Assembly (NCBI RefSeq): GCF_013317235.1
Contig: NZ_WLCM01000011.1
Span: forward strand, 79,814-143,813
Length of the DNA stretch: 64,000 bases
Direction of reading: 5' to 3'
Source of the DNA: Leisingera sp. ANG59
GTDB taxonomy: Bacteria; Pseudomonadota; Alphaproteobacteria; Rhodobacterales; Rhodobacteraceae
The position numbers and the translations under genes are program-made. Below are positions 33,393 to 43,157 of the stretch, piece by piece (positions within the stretch are counted from its first letter, which is position 1; every line of letters begins with the position of its first letter). Under the pieces are notes generated by a model that saw only the letters and a program-made list of their open reading frames with translations, was not told the DNA's origin and searched no databases.

Positions 33393-35777
33393 TCACCCGG
33401 CCGGCACAGCGTTACTGACCCGTTTGCCGGCGGTCAGCCCGTTCACCTTGGCCACGATTGCGGCAGCGTCCAGCCCGTGGTGGCGGTAGAGGTCGCCGAT
33501 AGTACCGGTCTGGCCGAAATGCTCCACCCCCAAGGGCACGGTCTGGTGGCCCGCCACCCCGCCCAGCCAGGCGAGTGTCGCCGGGTGGCCGTCGATCACG
33601 GTGATGACCTTGCAATGGGGCGGCAGGCCACCCATCAATGTTTCGATATGGGATTGCGCGGCGGCGTTGCCGCGCGAACGTGCCCGCTGCGCAGCGGTCC
33701 AGCCCGCGTTCAGCCGGTCGGCGGAGGTCACAGCCAGCACGCCCACGTCGCGGCGGCTTTCGCCGATGATGCCCGCGGCCTTGATCGCCTCCGGCGCCAC
33801 CGCGCCCTGGTAAGCGAACACCACATCGCAATTCGGCCCCGGCTTGCGCAGCCAGTAACCGCCGTCGATGGAGCCCTGGCGGAAATCCTCATCGGCGCGC
33901 TTGCCGGGCTGCTCCATCGGGCTGGTGGTCAGGCGCAGGTAGACCGAACCGCCGGTCTCGTCGCGCAGCCAGGTGCGCTCATCCGGGTCGCCCTCGCCGT
34001 CGCGCTGCAGATAGTCGAAGGCCCATTCCATGATCACCGCCAATTCGTCGGCGAAGGCAGGCTCAAACGCCGCCAGCCCGTCCTGCGACATGCCGATGAG
34101 CGGCGTGCCGATCGACTGATGGGCGCCACCTTCGGGTGCCAGGGTGACGCCGGAGGGGGTGCCCACAATCATGAAACGCGCGTCCTGGTAGCAGGCATAG
34201 TTCAGCGCATCGAGGCCACGGCAGACAAAGGGGTCGTAGACGGTGCCGATGGGGATCACTCGCTTGCCGAACAGCGAATGCGACAGTCCCGCAGCGCCCA
34301 AGAGCAGGAACAGGTTCATCTCCGCGATGCCCAATTCCAGATGCTGACCCTCGGGGGCAAAGTTCCACTTCGCGGTGGAGGGGATCCGGTGCTCGATGAA
34401 GGCATCCTTTTGCACCTCGCGGGCAAACAGCTTGCGCCGGTTGACCCAGGGGCCAAGCCCGGTGGTTCCGGTCACATCGGGCGAAGTAGTCAGAATCCGC
34501 GCTGCCAATTCGCTGTCGCTCTTGGACAGATCGTCGAGGATCTTACCAAAAGCCATCTGGGTGGAGATTTCGCGAGAGGTGTCGATGGCAATGTCCGGCA
34601 CCGGCAGCGGCGCGTCGAAATGGCGGCGCTGGCCTTCTGCGAAGAACGGCACCTGACGCAGGAAATCCTGCAGCGCGGCGGGATTGGAAACGGTGGCGAA
34701 GGGTTCCCACTCCTCCCCTTCCGCAACGCCCATATGGGCCTGCCACTCCACCATCTGCGCCTTGGTCATCAGGCCGCCGTGGTTGTCCTTGTGACCGGCA
34801 ATCGGGGTGCCCCAGCCCTTGACCGTAAAGGCCAGGAAGCAGACCGGGCGGTCGTGGTCGATGGAGGCGAAGACGTTTGCCATCGTTTCGACGCAATTGC
34901 CGCCGAGGTTTTCCATCAGCTGGGCAAGTTCATCATCGCTGCGCTTGGCGATCAGCGCGCTGACCTCGCCCTGGTCGCCCAGATCATCCATCAGGTGCTG
35001 CCGCCAGACTGCACCGCCCATATATGTGAGCGCGGAATACTGCTGGTTCGGGCAGGCGTCGATCCAGGCGCGCAGGGCTTCACCGCCCGGCTCCTCGAAC
35101 GCGGCCCGCTGCAGGGCGCCGTATTTCACCCGCACCACGTCCCAGCCGAAGGCGCCGAAGATCTTCTCTATCCGCTCGAACAGCCCCTCCCGGACGATGC
35201 CGTCCAGCGACTGGCGGTTGTAGTCGATGATCCACCAGGTGTTGCGCAGATCGTTCTTCCAGCCTTCCTGCAGCACCTCGTAGATGTTGCCCTCGTCCAG
35301 TTCGGCGTCGCCTGCCAGCGCCACCATGCGGCCGGTGCGGGCATTCTTGCCCCAGTCCTTGGCGGTGATGTAATCCTGCACCAGCGAGGCCAGCGCAGTG
35401 ATCCCGACGCCAAGGCCGACAGAGCCGGTGGAGAAATCCACATCATCCACGTCCTTGGTGCGGCTGGGATAGCTCTGCACCCCGCCGAAACCGCGGAAGT
35501 TCTCCATCTTCTCCAACGTCTGGTTGCCCATCAGGTACTGCATCGCGTGGAACACCGGTGAGGCATGCGGTTTCACCGCCACCCGGTCGCCTGGCTTCAG
35601 CGCAGAGAAATACAGCGCCGTCATGATCGACACCATCGACGCCGAAGACGCCTGGTGCCCCCCGATCTTGATCCCGTCCGCCTTGGGGCGGATGTGGTTC
35701 GCGTTGTGGATCATCCAATGCGAGAGCCACAACAGCCGCTGTTCGATGGTCTTGAGGTGCTGAAGGTTTGCAGTCAT
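33393..35777 (-). CDS. mdeB: AceE-like 2-oxo acid dehydrogenase E1 / transketolase-like protein (MdeB-type)
   Basis: 794 residues from MTANLQHLKTIEQRLLWLSHWMI. It has a single-chain homodimeric E1 layout. The thiamine-diphosphate motif is GDAELDEGNIYEV with the following NRQSLDG. The pyrimidine-domain segment is around FAPEGQHLELGIAEMNLFLLLG (Glu of the TPP site). It resembles pyruvate dehydrogenase E1 but lies beside an Lrp gene and methionine gamma-lyase, as in the Pseudomonas putida mde cluster. There MdeB is the E1 that handles 2-oxobutyrate released by MdeA. No E2 or E3 gene is nearby, so partner subunits would come from elsewhere. The ATG at 35777 follows GGAGAA. Confidence 0.82.
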   Translation of the reverse strand: MTANLQHLKTIEQRLLWLSHWMIHNANHIRPKADGIKIGGHQASSASMVSIMTALYFSALKPGDRVAVKPHASPVFHAMQYLMGNQTLEKMENFRGFGGVQSYPSRTKDVDDVDFSTGSVGLGVGITALASLVQDYITAKDWGKNARTGRMVALAGDAELDEGNIYEVLQEGWKNDLRNTWWIIDYNRQSLDGIVREGLFERIEKIFGAFGWDVVRVKYGALQRAAFEEPGGEALRAWIDACPNQQYSALTYMGGAVWRQHLMDDLGDQGEVSALIAKRSDDELAQLMENLGGNCVETMANVFASIDHDRPVCFLAFTVKGWGTPIAGHKDNHGGLMTKAQMVEWQAHMGVAEGEEWEPFATVSNPAALQDFLRQVPFFAEGQRRHFDAPLPVPDIAIDTSREISTQMAFGKILDDLSKSDSELAARILTTSPDVTGTTGLGPWVNRRKLFAREVQKDAFIEHRIPSTAKWNFAPEGQHLELGIAEMNLFLLLGAAGLSHSLFGKRVIPIGTVYDPFVCRGLDALNYACYQDARFMIVGTPSGVTLAPEGGAHQSIGTPLIGMSQDGLAAFEPAFADELAVIMEWAFDYLQRDGEGDPDERTWLRDETGGSVYLRLTTSPMEQPGKRADEDFRQGSIDGGYWLRKPGPNCDVVFAYQGAVAPEAIKAAGIIGESRRDVGVLAVTSADRLNAGWTAAQRARSRGNAAAQSHIETLMGGLPPHCKVITVIDGHPATLAWLGGVAGHQTVPLGVEHFGQTGTIGDLYRHHGLDAAAIVAKVNGLTAGKRVSNAVPAG

Positions 35778-35904
35778 GTCATTCTCCGTTTGCGCGAGAA
35801 TAAGCTGCCATCTGCAGCAAAGGGCGCTAAACTCTCTGCGAATTTGCGTTATCTGCGCCGAAATCCAGCGCAATAATTACGATCAATGAAGGATTCCACC
35901 TCAA

Positions 35905-36369
35905 ATGAGCGATACCCTTGATGAAACCGACCGCCGCATCCTTGCCGCGCTTCAGGCCGACGGCCGCCTGTCGCATCAGGATTTGAGCGAGCGTGTCGGC
36001 CTGTCGCCCTCCCCTTGCGCCCGCCGCATCAGAAAGCTTGAGGCTGAGGGTTTCATCACCGGCTACAGCGCCCGCATCGACGAGGCCAAGCTGGGATTCA
36101 CTTTCAGCGTCTTTGTCTCGGTGCGGCTGGACCAGCAGGTCGACGACAGGCTGGTCACTTTTGAAAGCCAGGTGAAGCTCTGCCCTGAGGTGGTGGACTG
36201 CTGGCTGATGACCGGTAACTTCGACTACCTGCTGCGGGTTGTGGTGCGGGACTTGCACGAATTCGAGCACTTCCTGACCGGCCGCCTGACCAAGATCCCC
36301 GGCGTGGCGTCGCTGGAATCCTCGATCCCGATCCGCCGGGTCAAGGATCAGGCCGCGCGCCTGTACTGA
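35905..36369 (+). CDS. Lrp/AsnC-family regulator 1
   Basis: 154 residues. The helix-turn-helix is LDETDRRILAALQADGRLSHQDLSERVGLSPSPCARRIRKLE and the C-terminal RAM effector domain ends VASLESSIPIRRVKDQA. It is divergent from the mdeB-like gene (127-base gap) and converges on mdeA, so it probably controls the E1 gene in response to an amino acid such as methionine or 2-oxobutyrate-derived metabolites. A second Lrp protein at 37708 flanks mdeA. Confidence 0.9.
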   Translation: MSDTLDETDRRILAALQADGRLSHQDLSERVGLSPSPCARRIRKLEAEGFITGYSARIDEAKLGFTFSVFVSVRLDQQVDDRLVTFESQVKLCPEVVDCWLMTGNFDYLLRVVVRDLHEFEHFLTGRLTKIPGVASLESSIPIRRVKDQAARLY

Positions 36370-36389
36370 CAGGGCGCGGCCCGGAGGCA

Positions 36390-37592
36390 TCAGGCCGCTT
36401 CCGAGGCGTCCGCGCGCGGCAGCGCCTGCTCCAGGTCGGCGAGGATATCCTCCACCTCCTCCAGGCCCACTGACAGGCGGATCAGACCGTCGCTGATGCC
36501 GTGCTCGGCGCGCTCTTCCGGGGTGTAGGTCGAATGGGTCATCGAGGCCGGATGCTGGATCAGGGTTTCCGCATCGCCCAGCGACACCGCCCGCTGGATC
36601 ATCTGCAACCCGTTCATGAAGGCGATGCCGCCCTGCAGGCCGCCCTCGACCTCAAAGGCGATCATGGCGCCGGGCTGGGCCATTTGGCGCTTTGCGACAT
36701 CAGCCTGGGCAAAGCTCTCATGCCCCGGGAAGGATACGGATTTCACCGCCGGGTGGGCAGCCAGATAATCGGCCACAGTGACGGCAGAGGCGCAGTGGCG
36801 GTCCATCCGCAGTGCCAGGGTCTTGAGGCCGCGTAGGATCAGCATGGCGTTGAAGGGCGCCATCACCGCGCCGGTCATGTCCTTCATGCCGACCAGGCGG
36901 ATTTCACCGATCTGCTCGGCGGTGCCCACGACCAGGCCCGCCACCACATCGCCGTGGCCGCCCAGGTATTTGGTGGCCGAATGCAGCACGATATCGGCGC
37001 CCAGCTCGATCGGGCGGGTCAGGTAGGGGGTGGCATAGGTGTTATCGACCACCACCTGCGCGCCTGCGGCATGCGCGATCTCCGCAGCCCCAGCGATATC
37101 CACCAGCCGCATGTTCGGGTTGGCCGGGGTCTCGAAATAGACCACGCGGGTCTTTTCCGAGACTGCCGCGCGCAGGTTCTCCATGTCGGTCATGTCAACG
37201 TGGGTGATGGTAACGCCCCATTTCGCCAGGCCGTGGCGCATGTAGGCGAAGGTGCAGCCGTAAAGCGTCTTGTCCACGATCACCTCGTCACCGGGGCTGA
37301 GCAGCGTCCACAGGACCGCGGTGATGGCGCCCATGCCGCTGCTGAGCGCAAGGCCGGCCTCGGCGCCTTCCAGGGTTGCGATGCGCTGCTCCAGCAGATC
37401 GCAGGTCGGGTTGGAGATCCGGCTGTAGATATGGCCCTGCCGCTCGCCCGCAAACATCTCGCCGCCTGCCTCTGCGGTCTCGAAGGTGAAGGTCGAGGTC
37501 AGGTGCAGCGGCGGTGTCAGCGCGCCTTCGTTCTCTTGCGGGTCATAGGCGTGGTGAATAGCACGGGTGGCAAAACCGCCGGAGGTTTTCAT
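36390..37592 (-). CDS. mdeA: L-methionine gamma-lyase
   Basis: 400 residues. It is a Cys/Met-metabolism PLP enzyme with SATKYLGGHGD (PLP Lys-208) and YSRISNPTCDLLEQRIA. The decisive residue is Cys-113 in TLYGCTFAY, which corresponds to Cys-116 of P. putida methionine gamma-lyase and separates the lyase from cystathionine enzymes. PASMTHSTYTPEERAEHGI also matches. It would split methionine into methanethiol, 2-oxobutyrate and ammonia. AGGAG precedes the ATG at 37592; a longer in-frame upstream extension is rejected. It is divergent from Lrp regulator 2. Confidence 0.93.
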   Translation of the reverse strand: MKTSGGFATRAIHHAYDPQENEGALTPPLHLTSTFTFETAEAGGEMFAGERQGHIYSRISNPTCDLLEQRIATLEGAEAGLALSSGMGAITAVLWTLLSPGDEVIVDKTLYGCTFAYMRHGLAKWGVTITHVDMTDMENLRAAVSEKTRVVYFETPANPNMRLVDIAGAAEIAHAAGAQVVVDNTYATPYLTRPIELGADIVLHSATKYLGGHGDVVAGLVVGTAEQIGEIRLVGMKDMTGAVMAPFNAMLILRGLKTLALRMDRHCASAVTVADYLAAHPAVKSVSFPGHESFAQADVAKRQMAQPGAMIAFEVEGGLQGGIAFMNGLQMIQRAVSLGDAETLIQHPASMTHSTYTPEERAEHGISDGLIRLSVGLEEVEDILADLEQALPRADASEAA

Positions 37593-37677
37593 GGGATACT
37601 CCTGTCTGTTGTTACAGGCATCATCCGACTGCCTCACCGGCAATGGATTGCGAAGTATTGTCAGATGAGTATTGATA

Positions 37678-37694
37678 TTGGCAGATTCTGCCAA
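37678..37694. promoter_or_regulatory. palindromic operator between mdeA and mdeR
   Basis: TTGGCAGA-T-TCTGCCAA is a perfect 17-base palindrome in the 115-base gap between divergent genes, ending one base before the AAGGAG ribosome-binding site of the Lrp gene. It is the likely Lrp/MdeR site and would give autoregulation. Confidence 0.62.
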
Positions 37695-37707
37695 GAAGGA
37701 GTGCAAA

Positions 37708-38166
37708 ATGGACAGCAAGGACCGCCAGATCATCCGCGCCCTTCAGCGTGACGGGCGGGTGACCAACCAGGACCTGGCGGAGGCGGTGAACCTGTCCCCC
37801 TCCCCCTGCCTGCGGCGTGTGCGTAATCTGGAGGCGCAGGGCGTTATCCAGGGTTACAGCGCGGTGGTGGACGCAAAATCCTACGGGCTGCCGATCACCG
37901 TCTTTGTCCGCATCAAGCTGGAGCGGCACGGCGAGGCGGATGTGAAGAATTTCGAGCGCAAGATGCAGTTGATCGACGAGGTGCTGGAGTGCCACGTGCT
38001 GACCGGCGCGATGGATTACCAGTTGCGGGTTCTGGTGCCGGATCTGGAGGCCTATGAGGAGTTCATCCGCAAGCGGATCCACCCGGTTGGCGGCATTGCC
38101 TCCATCGACACCAGCTTTGTTTACGGGACGGTCAAGCGGACGGCGGTGTTTCCACCCGCCCGCTGA
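37708..38166 (+). CDS. mdeR: Lrp/AsnC-family regulator 2 (MdeR-type)
   Basis: 152 residues from MDSKDRQIIRALQRDGRVTNQDLAEAVNLSPSPCLRRVRNLEAQG, with AAGGAG upstream. The RAM domain follows (DYQLRVLVPDLEAYEEFI) and it ends SFVYGTVKRTAVFP. It is divergent from mdeA, the arrangement of MdeR and MdeA in P. putida, where MdeR activates methionine catabolism. It shares only moderate similarity with regulator 1, so the two are not a recent duplication by eye. Confidence 0.88.
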   Translation: MDSKDRQIIRALQRDGRVTNQDLAEAVNLSPSPCLRRVRNLEAQGVIQGYSAVVDAKSYGLPITVFVRIKLERHGEADVKNFERKMQLIDEVLECHVLTGAMDYQLRVLVPDLEAYEEFIRKRIHPVGGIASIDTSFVYGTVKRTAVFPPAR

Positions 38167-38187
38167 GATTTCAGCCGCCGTGCAGGA

Positions 38188-38670
38188 TCACGCCCTGACA
38201 GCCAGCGAAACCAGCAGCAGCAGCAGCGCCAGGGAAATTGCCGCCCCCATCGGCATTCTCCCCGGCGTCTGAAGCGAGGCCCACTGCCGCCGGCCGGCGG
38301 CGGCCTCCGTCCGGCCCAGCAGCGTCAAGGCTATGGGCACGGTGAGCATTGCGGCGCTGAAGCACCATCCAAAAGCCGCCAGCGCGGAGGACGGCACAAA
38401 CAGCATTGCCAGCGCCATCATCTTGACGTCGCCGCCTGCCAGCACCCGCGCGCAGAACAGCGCAAAGCACAGGGAAAAAACGATGCTTGCCGCCAACAGG
38501 CGCATAACGGTTTCCGCCGGCGGCAGCAGCGGCACGGTCAGCAGGAATACCGCTGCAAACCCCAGCATCAGCCGGTTGGGTATCCGCAGGTGCCGCAGAT
38601 CCCCCACTGCGGCCAGGATCAGAACCGGCATGGCCGCAGCCAGCGGCAGGATATCTTCAATCCCCTTCAT
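38188..38670 (-). CDS. cpaA: prepilin peptidase, CpaA type
   Basis: 160 residues with about five membrane segments. It has the two aspartates of type IV prepilin peptidases: AAVGDLRHLRIPNRLM (first Asp) and the GGDVKMMALAMLF motif (second Asp in GxGD-like GGDVK). It lacks the N-methyltransferase domain, as CpaA/TadV enzymes do. It would cleave the Flp pilin at 48045 and the TadE-like pseudopilins. Its ATG overlaps the LuxR stop (ATGA). It is the last gene of the Tad cluster. Confidence 0.85.
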   Translation of the reverse strand: MKGIEDILPLAAAMPVLILAAVGDLRHLRIPNRLMLGFAAVFLLTVPLLPPAETVMRLLAASIVFSLCFALFCARVLAGGDVKMMALAMLFVPSSALAAFGWCFSAAMLTVPIALTLLGRTEAAAGRRQWASLQTPGRMPMGAAISLALLLLLVSLAVRA

Positions 38671-39506
38671 GCGGCCGACCCGCGCCGCGGCGTCCGCCCG
38701 GAGAAGCTGTCGACAGAGACCAGCTGGTAAACCAGCTCGCTCATGTTGCCGGTCTGCGTCTTGGCGTAGATGTTGCGCAGATGTGTGCGCAGCGTCGATT
38801 TCGAGATCCCAAGGTCTGCTTGCACCCGCTTGGCCGTCTGACCCTTGCTCAGAAGCACGCAAACGCGGTACTCGGCGCGGCTCAGCTGGGCCGGGTTGTC
38901 CATGCTCAGCAGATGCGCCTGCACCCCGGCGTCACGGGTCGCCCGCCGCTCCTTCAGGCAGGCCTCGGCGTACAGTCCAGGCGACCGGTTGGTCCAGGTC
39001 CGCACCAGGGTGCCGGAAATGATATTCAACAGCGCCTGCTGCACCGCCCCGGGCCGGGTTGGGAAATGAAGCTCCAGGAAATCGGCGTGCTGCTTGCCGG
39101 ACGACAGCGGGATCACCGCCAGCTCCACCAGTTTGCGGGAATTGTGGAACCGATCCAGAACCGGGTCCGCCGCCTCATCGCTCATGGATTTGTACCAGAT
39201 CGCCCCAGGTTTAGCCTTGTCCAGATAGCTGCCCAGCACGGAGCGGGCAAAGGAGCGCTCCAGTGGCGGTCCGTTTCCGCAGCCCGCAGCCCTGTCAAAG
39301 AAAACTGATCCGGACGCCCGGCCCTGGCCAGTTGATACCCTGCAAATTGCAGCAGCTTCCCCTTTAATGGCCGCCGCCAGTCCGCTCAACGCGTCCCTGA
39401 AAGGCGCACAGCCGTGCAAACACTCACACCAGCGCGCAATTGGCGCAATCATTCCGGCCTCAGCAGCCCGAATGGTGTGGGTGTCAAAAAGCGCATTGGT
39501 CCCCAT
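38667..39506 (-). CDS. LuxR-family regulator in the Tad cluster
   Basis: 279 residues from the ATG at 39506; a TTG start seven codons earlier is possible. The C-terminal 65 residues are a GerE helix-turn-helix (LSRAEYRVCVLLSKGQTAKRVQADLGISKSTLRTHLRNIYAKTQ). The N-terminal 200 residues have no recognised acyl-homoserine-lactone or receiver domain. It is translationally coupled to cpaA and follows tadC by 249 bases, so it is likely a local regulator of pilus genes. The signal is unknown. Confidence 0.82.
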   Translation of the reverse strand: MGTNALFDTHTIRAAEAGMIAPIARWCECLHGCAPFRDALSGLAAAIKGEAAAICRVSTGQGRASGSVFFDRAAGCGNGPPLERSFARSVLGSYLDKAKPGAIWYKSMSDEAADPVLDRFHNSRKLVELAVIPLSSGKQHADFLELHFPTRPGAVQQALLNIISGTLVRTWTNRSPGLYAEACLKERRATRDAGVQAHLLSMDNPAQLSRAEYRVCVLLSKGQTAKRVQADLGISKSTLRTHLRNIYAKTQTGNMSELVYQLVSVDSFSGRTPRRGSAA

Positions 39507-39755
39507 AACGCGCGTCCCCCACAGCAATATTAACTTTTAACATAGCGCTTTTAGTAGCTTAGCAAGCGCCCGTACCAATCAACTCCCTATTGCGTCCTCT
39601 CATGCTGGCCGGTTCATTCAATTGCGTCAAGAATTTGACGAAAAATGCGGGCAGCTGCGCAAATTTACAACCCAAGAGCGATTTTTTATTCAATCTGCCT
39701 TACTGCGCCGAACCAATTGCGGCCAATAACAGCGATTGTCCAAGCTGCTTTCGAA

Positions 39756-40757
39756 TCAGTTCGCAATGTAACGGATGTAACGGATCACCACCGGGCCGAT
39801 GGTAATCATGATCAGCGCAGGCAGCATCAGGGAGGCCAGAACCGCCGACATCTTGACCGGCAGCTTGCTGGCCGTTTCCTGCGCGCGCATTTCCCGCTGG
39901 TTGCGCAGATCCTCGGAGTAGGTGGCCAGCGCCGCGGCCATGCTGGTGCCGAACTGCATGGACTGCAGGGCCACATTGGCAAAGGAGCGGACAGTCTCGA
40001 CCCCGGTGCGCTCGGCCATGTCGAGCAGCGCGTCCTGCCGCGCACGGCCGGCCTGGATCTGCCGCTGCACGCTGAGCAATTCAAAGGCCAGATCCGGCGA
40101 GACCTGTGCCAATTCGTTGCCGACCCGGGTCATTGCAGCGTCGAAGCCCAGCCCTGAATCCACCGAAATGCGCATAAGGTCCAGCGCGTTGGGAAAGGCA
40201 TCCTCGATCCGACGGCGGCGGGCGGCCGCGCGGGCGTTCAGCACGTAGACCGGGCCGAAGAAGCCCGCCCAAACCAGCCCGCTCAGCGCTTGGAAAACCT
40301 GCATGTTGGTCCATCCCGCTACCTGCGCGGTGACCGGATTGGGCGGCAGCAGGCCCGGTGTCTTGGCGGCGGCAATGACCAGCAGAAGCACACCCGGCAG
40401 TGCCAGCCCCAGCAAGACCCGGACCAGCGTGAAAGCGCGCAGCGCCCCGGCCTGGGAAAAGCCGGCTTGGGACAGCTTGTTCTCCAGCGCCGACCGTTCC
40501 GTCAGGCTGGCAGGCACAAAAGCCTTCATCAGCCCGCTAGGCTGGTCCGCGGGTGCCTTCAGCAGCGCCAGGTCACGGGACTGGCGGCGGCGGGCCTCCC
40601 CCAGCGACGACAGCCGCGCCGCAGCGGGCGATTTCCGGGCCAGGCTGGCGGCAGCACCGAAGTAGAGCAGCAGCACAGCGGCAGCAACGGCAGCGGCGGC
40701 CAATGCGCCAGGCGCCAGCCCGGTTTGGGTCAGGAATCCTGTGATTATCGTTTCCAT
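39756..40757 (-). CDS. tadC: TadC inner-membrane platform protein
   Basis: 333 residues with three to four membrane segments and a type II secretion F (T2SSF) domain: [26 protein letters not shown] and the following [26 protein letters not shown]. TadB and TadC form the inner-membrane platform that couples the CpaF ATPase to Flp pilin assembly. GGGGAGG precedes the ATG at 40757. It lies 15 bases after tadB. Confidence 0.9.
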   Translation of the reverse strand: METIITGFLTQTGLAPGALAAAAVAAAVLLLYFGAAASLARKSPAAARLSSLGEARRRQSRDLALLKAPADQPSGLMKAFVPASLTERSALENKLSQAGFSQAGALRAFTLVRVLLGLALPGVLLLVIAAAKTPGLLPPNPVTAQVAGWTNMQVFQALSGLVWAGFFGPVYVLNARAAARRRRIEDAFPNALDLMRISVDSGLGFDAAMTRVGNELAQVSPDLAFELLSVQRQIQAGRARQDALLDMAERTGVETVRSFANVALQSMQFGTSMAAALATYSEDLRNQREMRAQETASKLPVKMSAVLASLMLPALIMITIGPVVIRYIRYIAN

Positions 40758-40772
40758 GGCAGACCTCCCCGG

Positions 40773-41765
40773 TCAGATCCTGAAGTTGACAAGTTTGCGC
40801 AGCATCAGCGCGTTCAGCACGGTCAGCAGGATGATCGCAGCGATCATCGGCCGGAACAGCGCATCCTCCGCCACGCCCGCGTAATAGTCCGGCGTCAGCA
40901 CCGAGACGGTGACAAAGATCACCAGCGGCAGGGCCGACAGCATCCAGGCGGTCAGCCGCCCTTCGGAAGCCAATGCATGCACCTTGCGGCGCAGGACAAT
41001 GCGGCTGCGGATGACCCGCGACAGGGTTTCCAGCATCACCGACAAGTCGCTTCCAGTGCCGTGCTGGATACTGATGCTGGCGGCCAGATACTGAGCGTCT
41101 TCCAGCCCGGTCCGGTCCGCGAATTCCTGCACCGCATCCGGCAGATCGTCGCCATAGGTCACCTGGTCGTAGATGATACCCAATTCAGTGCCCGCCGGGT
41201 CCGGCATCTCGCGGGCGGCGATGCCGATCGAGTTATTCAGCGGATGGCCGACCTTGAGACCACGCGCCAGCATCTCCAGCGCATCCGGCAGCTGGTGCAT
41301 CAGCTTGTCCATCTTCTTGCGCTGCTTGCTGAGAAGAAGCGCGAAGGGCACGCCGAAGCCGCCAATGACCCCGATCACAACTCCTTGAGGCACGCCCGCA
41401 TATCCCGCTGCCGCCACCGTAACCAGCACCGCCAGAGCGCAGCAGCCAAGCCAGAACATCCCCGCGGTCAGCGGCACATCCGCCTGGCGCAGGATTTGCG
41501 GCAGTGCCCCCGCTACCGGAATGCGCTGCCAGCCGGTCCGCTGCTGCGGCGGTTTCAGGATAGCGAGCCGCTCATTGCCGCTGCGTCCCTGCGCGATCAT
41601 CCTCATCCGGCGGCTGCGGGAGGCCGCAGACCGGCCATTGCGGCCCAACAGCTGCCGCAGCCCGGACATCAGCAGCAGCACCCCGACCGCGATGCCGCAA
41701 TAGACCGCGTAGCCCCCCAGCTGGCCGTTCCAGCTGTGCACTTCATTCAGCAGATCCTTCAGCAT
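40773..41765 (-). CDS. tadB: TadB inner-membrane platform protein
   Basis: 330 residues, membrane segments at both ends and mid-protein, with the T2SSF segment [38 protein letters not shown] and [16 protein letters not shown]. It is the partner of TadC in the Flp pilus motor. Its ATG overlaps the cpaF stop by one base (TGATG), so translation is coupled. Confidence 0.9.
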   Translation of the reverse strand: MLKDLLNEVHSWNGQLGGYAVYCGIAVGVLLLMSGLRQLLGRNGRSAASRSRRMRMIAQGRSGNERLAILKPPQQRTGWQRIPVAGALPQILRQADVPLTAGMFWLGCCALAVLVTVAAAGYAGVPQGVVIGVIGGFGVPFALLLSKQRKKMDKLMHQLPDALEMLARGLKVGHPLNNSIGIAAREMPDPAGTELGIIYDQVTYGDDLPDAVQEFADRTGLEDAQYLAASISIQHGTGSDLSVMLETLSRVIRSRIVLRRKVHALASEGRLTAWMLSALPLVIFVTVSVLTPDYYAGVAEDALFRPMIAAIILLTVLNALMLRKLVNFRI

Positions 41766-43156
41766 CAGGCACCCTCCGGCAGGAACAGGTTGCCGTCAAA
41801 GCCTACTCCCGCTGCCTCCAGCAGGGCCGCGCATTGCGGCCGGATGCCGGTCGGGATGAATTCGCCGGCGATGCCGCCATCGGCAGTCTTTCCCATTCGG
41901 CGGAACACAAAGATGTCCTGCATCGTGATCACGTCACCCTCCAGCCCGGTGAGTTCGGAGATGCTGATAACCTTGCGCTGCCCGTCCGACAGGCGGGCCA
42001 GCTGCACGATGATCTGCAGGCCCGAAGCAATCTGTGCCCGGATTGCCGGCAGCGGCAGTTCCATTCCCATCATTGAGACCATCTGTTCGATCCGGCCCAG
42101 CGCGTCACGGGCGGAATTCGCGTGCACCGTGGTCATCGAACCGTCGTGGCCGGTGTTCATCGCCTGCAGCATGTCAAAGGTCTCGGCACCGCGCACCTCG
42201 CCAACGATGATCCGGTCCGGGCGCATCCGCAGGGCGTTGCGCACCAGGTCGCGCTGGCTGACGGCACCGCCGCCCGACGGATTGGGCGGACGGGTTTCCA
42301 GCCGCACCACATGAGCCTGCTGCAGCTGAAGCTCCGCCGCGTCCTCGATGGTGACGACCCGCGCGCGCGGATCGATGCTGGCAGAAATCGCGTTCAGCAT
42401 GGTGGTCTTCCCGGAGCCGGTGCCGCCGGAGATCAGGATGTTCATCCGAGCCTCAACCAGCGCCTGCAGGAAGGCCGCGGCACGCCTGTTCAGCGCGTTG
42501 CCCGCCACCAGCTTTTCCAGAGTCAGCGGGTCGCGGGCAAACTTGCGGATCGACAGCGACGGGCCATCGATGGCGCAAGGCCGGATGATCGCGTTGACCC
42601 TGCTGCCATCCTCCAGCCGCGCATCGACCCATGGATTGCTCTCATCCACCCGGCGCCCGACGCGCGAAACCACCTTGTCGATGATCCGCAGCAGGTGCTT
42701 TTCGTCCCGGAACCGCACGCCGGTCTGCTCCAGCACGCCGCTGCGCTCGACAAAGACCGTCTTGTGGCCGTTCACGAGAATATCGTTGATGCCGGGATCG
42801 GCCAGCAAAGGCTCCAGCGGGCCAAGCCCCAGCACCTCGTCGATCAGGTCATCCACCAGGCGGCGGAATTCATCAGCGCGCAGCGGGCTGTTCTCCTCGG
42901 CCAGCACATCGCTGACCAGCGCCGCCACCTCGCGGCGCAGTTCCTCCGGCTCGACCTTGTCGATGACCGCCAGGTTCAGCCGGTCGATCACCGCCTCATG
43001 CATCCGGCTTTTCAGTTCTAGAAAGGCCGTAAGCTTACGGGTTTCCTCGCTGGTGTCCGGCTCTGCCGCAGGCGGCTGTGCGCCCGTCTCCGGCCACAGC
43101 GGAACCACCCTGTCCATGGCGCTGTCTTCTGTTCGTTTGCCAAAATTCCTGAACAT
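41765..43156 (-). CDS. cpaF: CpaF/TadA secretion ATPase
   Basis: 463 residues from [15 protein letters not shown], just after the cpaE stop with AAGGCGG upstream. The Walker A is GGTGSGKTT (244-252), the Asp box is [12 protein letters not shown], Walker B is [10 protein letters not shown], and the His box is [19 protein letters not shown]. It is a hexameric traffic ATPase that drives Flp pilus extension and, in CpaF proteins, retraction. The N-terminal 85 residues hold the usual CpaF three-helix region. Confidence 0.94.
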   Translation of the reverse strand: MFRNFGKRTEDSAMDRVVPLWPETGAQPPAAEPDTSEETRKLTAFLELKSRMHEAVIDRLNLAVIDKVEPEELRREVAALVSDVLAEENSPLRADEFRRLVDDLIDEVLGLGPLEPLLADPGINDILVNGHKTVFVERSGVLEQTGVRFRDEKHLLRIIDKVVSRVGRRVDESNPWVDARLEDGSRVNAIIRPCAIDGPSLSIRKFARDPLTLEKLVAGNALNRRAAAFLQALVEARMNILISGGTGSGKTTMLNAISASIDPRARVVTIEDAAELQLQQAHVVRLETRPPNPSGGGAVSQRDLVRNALRMRPDRIIVGEVRGAETFDMLQAMNTGHDGSMTTVHANSARDALGRIEQMVSMMGMELPLPAIRAQIASGLQIIVQLARLSDGQRKVISISELTGLEGDVITMQDIFVFRRMGKTADGGIAGEFIPTGIRPQCAALLEAAGVGFDGNLFLPEGA

Positions 43157-43157
43157 C

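Noticed and set aside
33477..35561. A very long open frame (about 690 codons) on the plus strand opposite the mdeB-like gene
   Set aside because: It mirrors the codon phase of the real gene in GC-rich DNA, is Arg/Gln/His-rich without recognisable domains, and lacks a ribosome-binding site.
33393..35777. Calling the E1-like gene the housekeeping pyruvate dehydrogenase (aceE)
   Set aside because: It has no E2/E3 neighbours and sits with Lrp and methionine gamma-lyase genes as in the mde cluster.
40290..42314. A plus-strand open frame of about 670 codons across tadB and tadC
   Set aside because: Antisense shadow of the platform genes, with shadow composition (Gln/Arg/His/Ala) and no homology.
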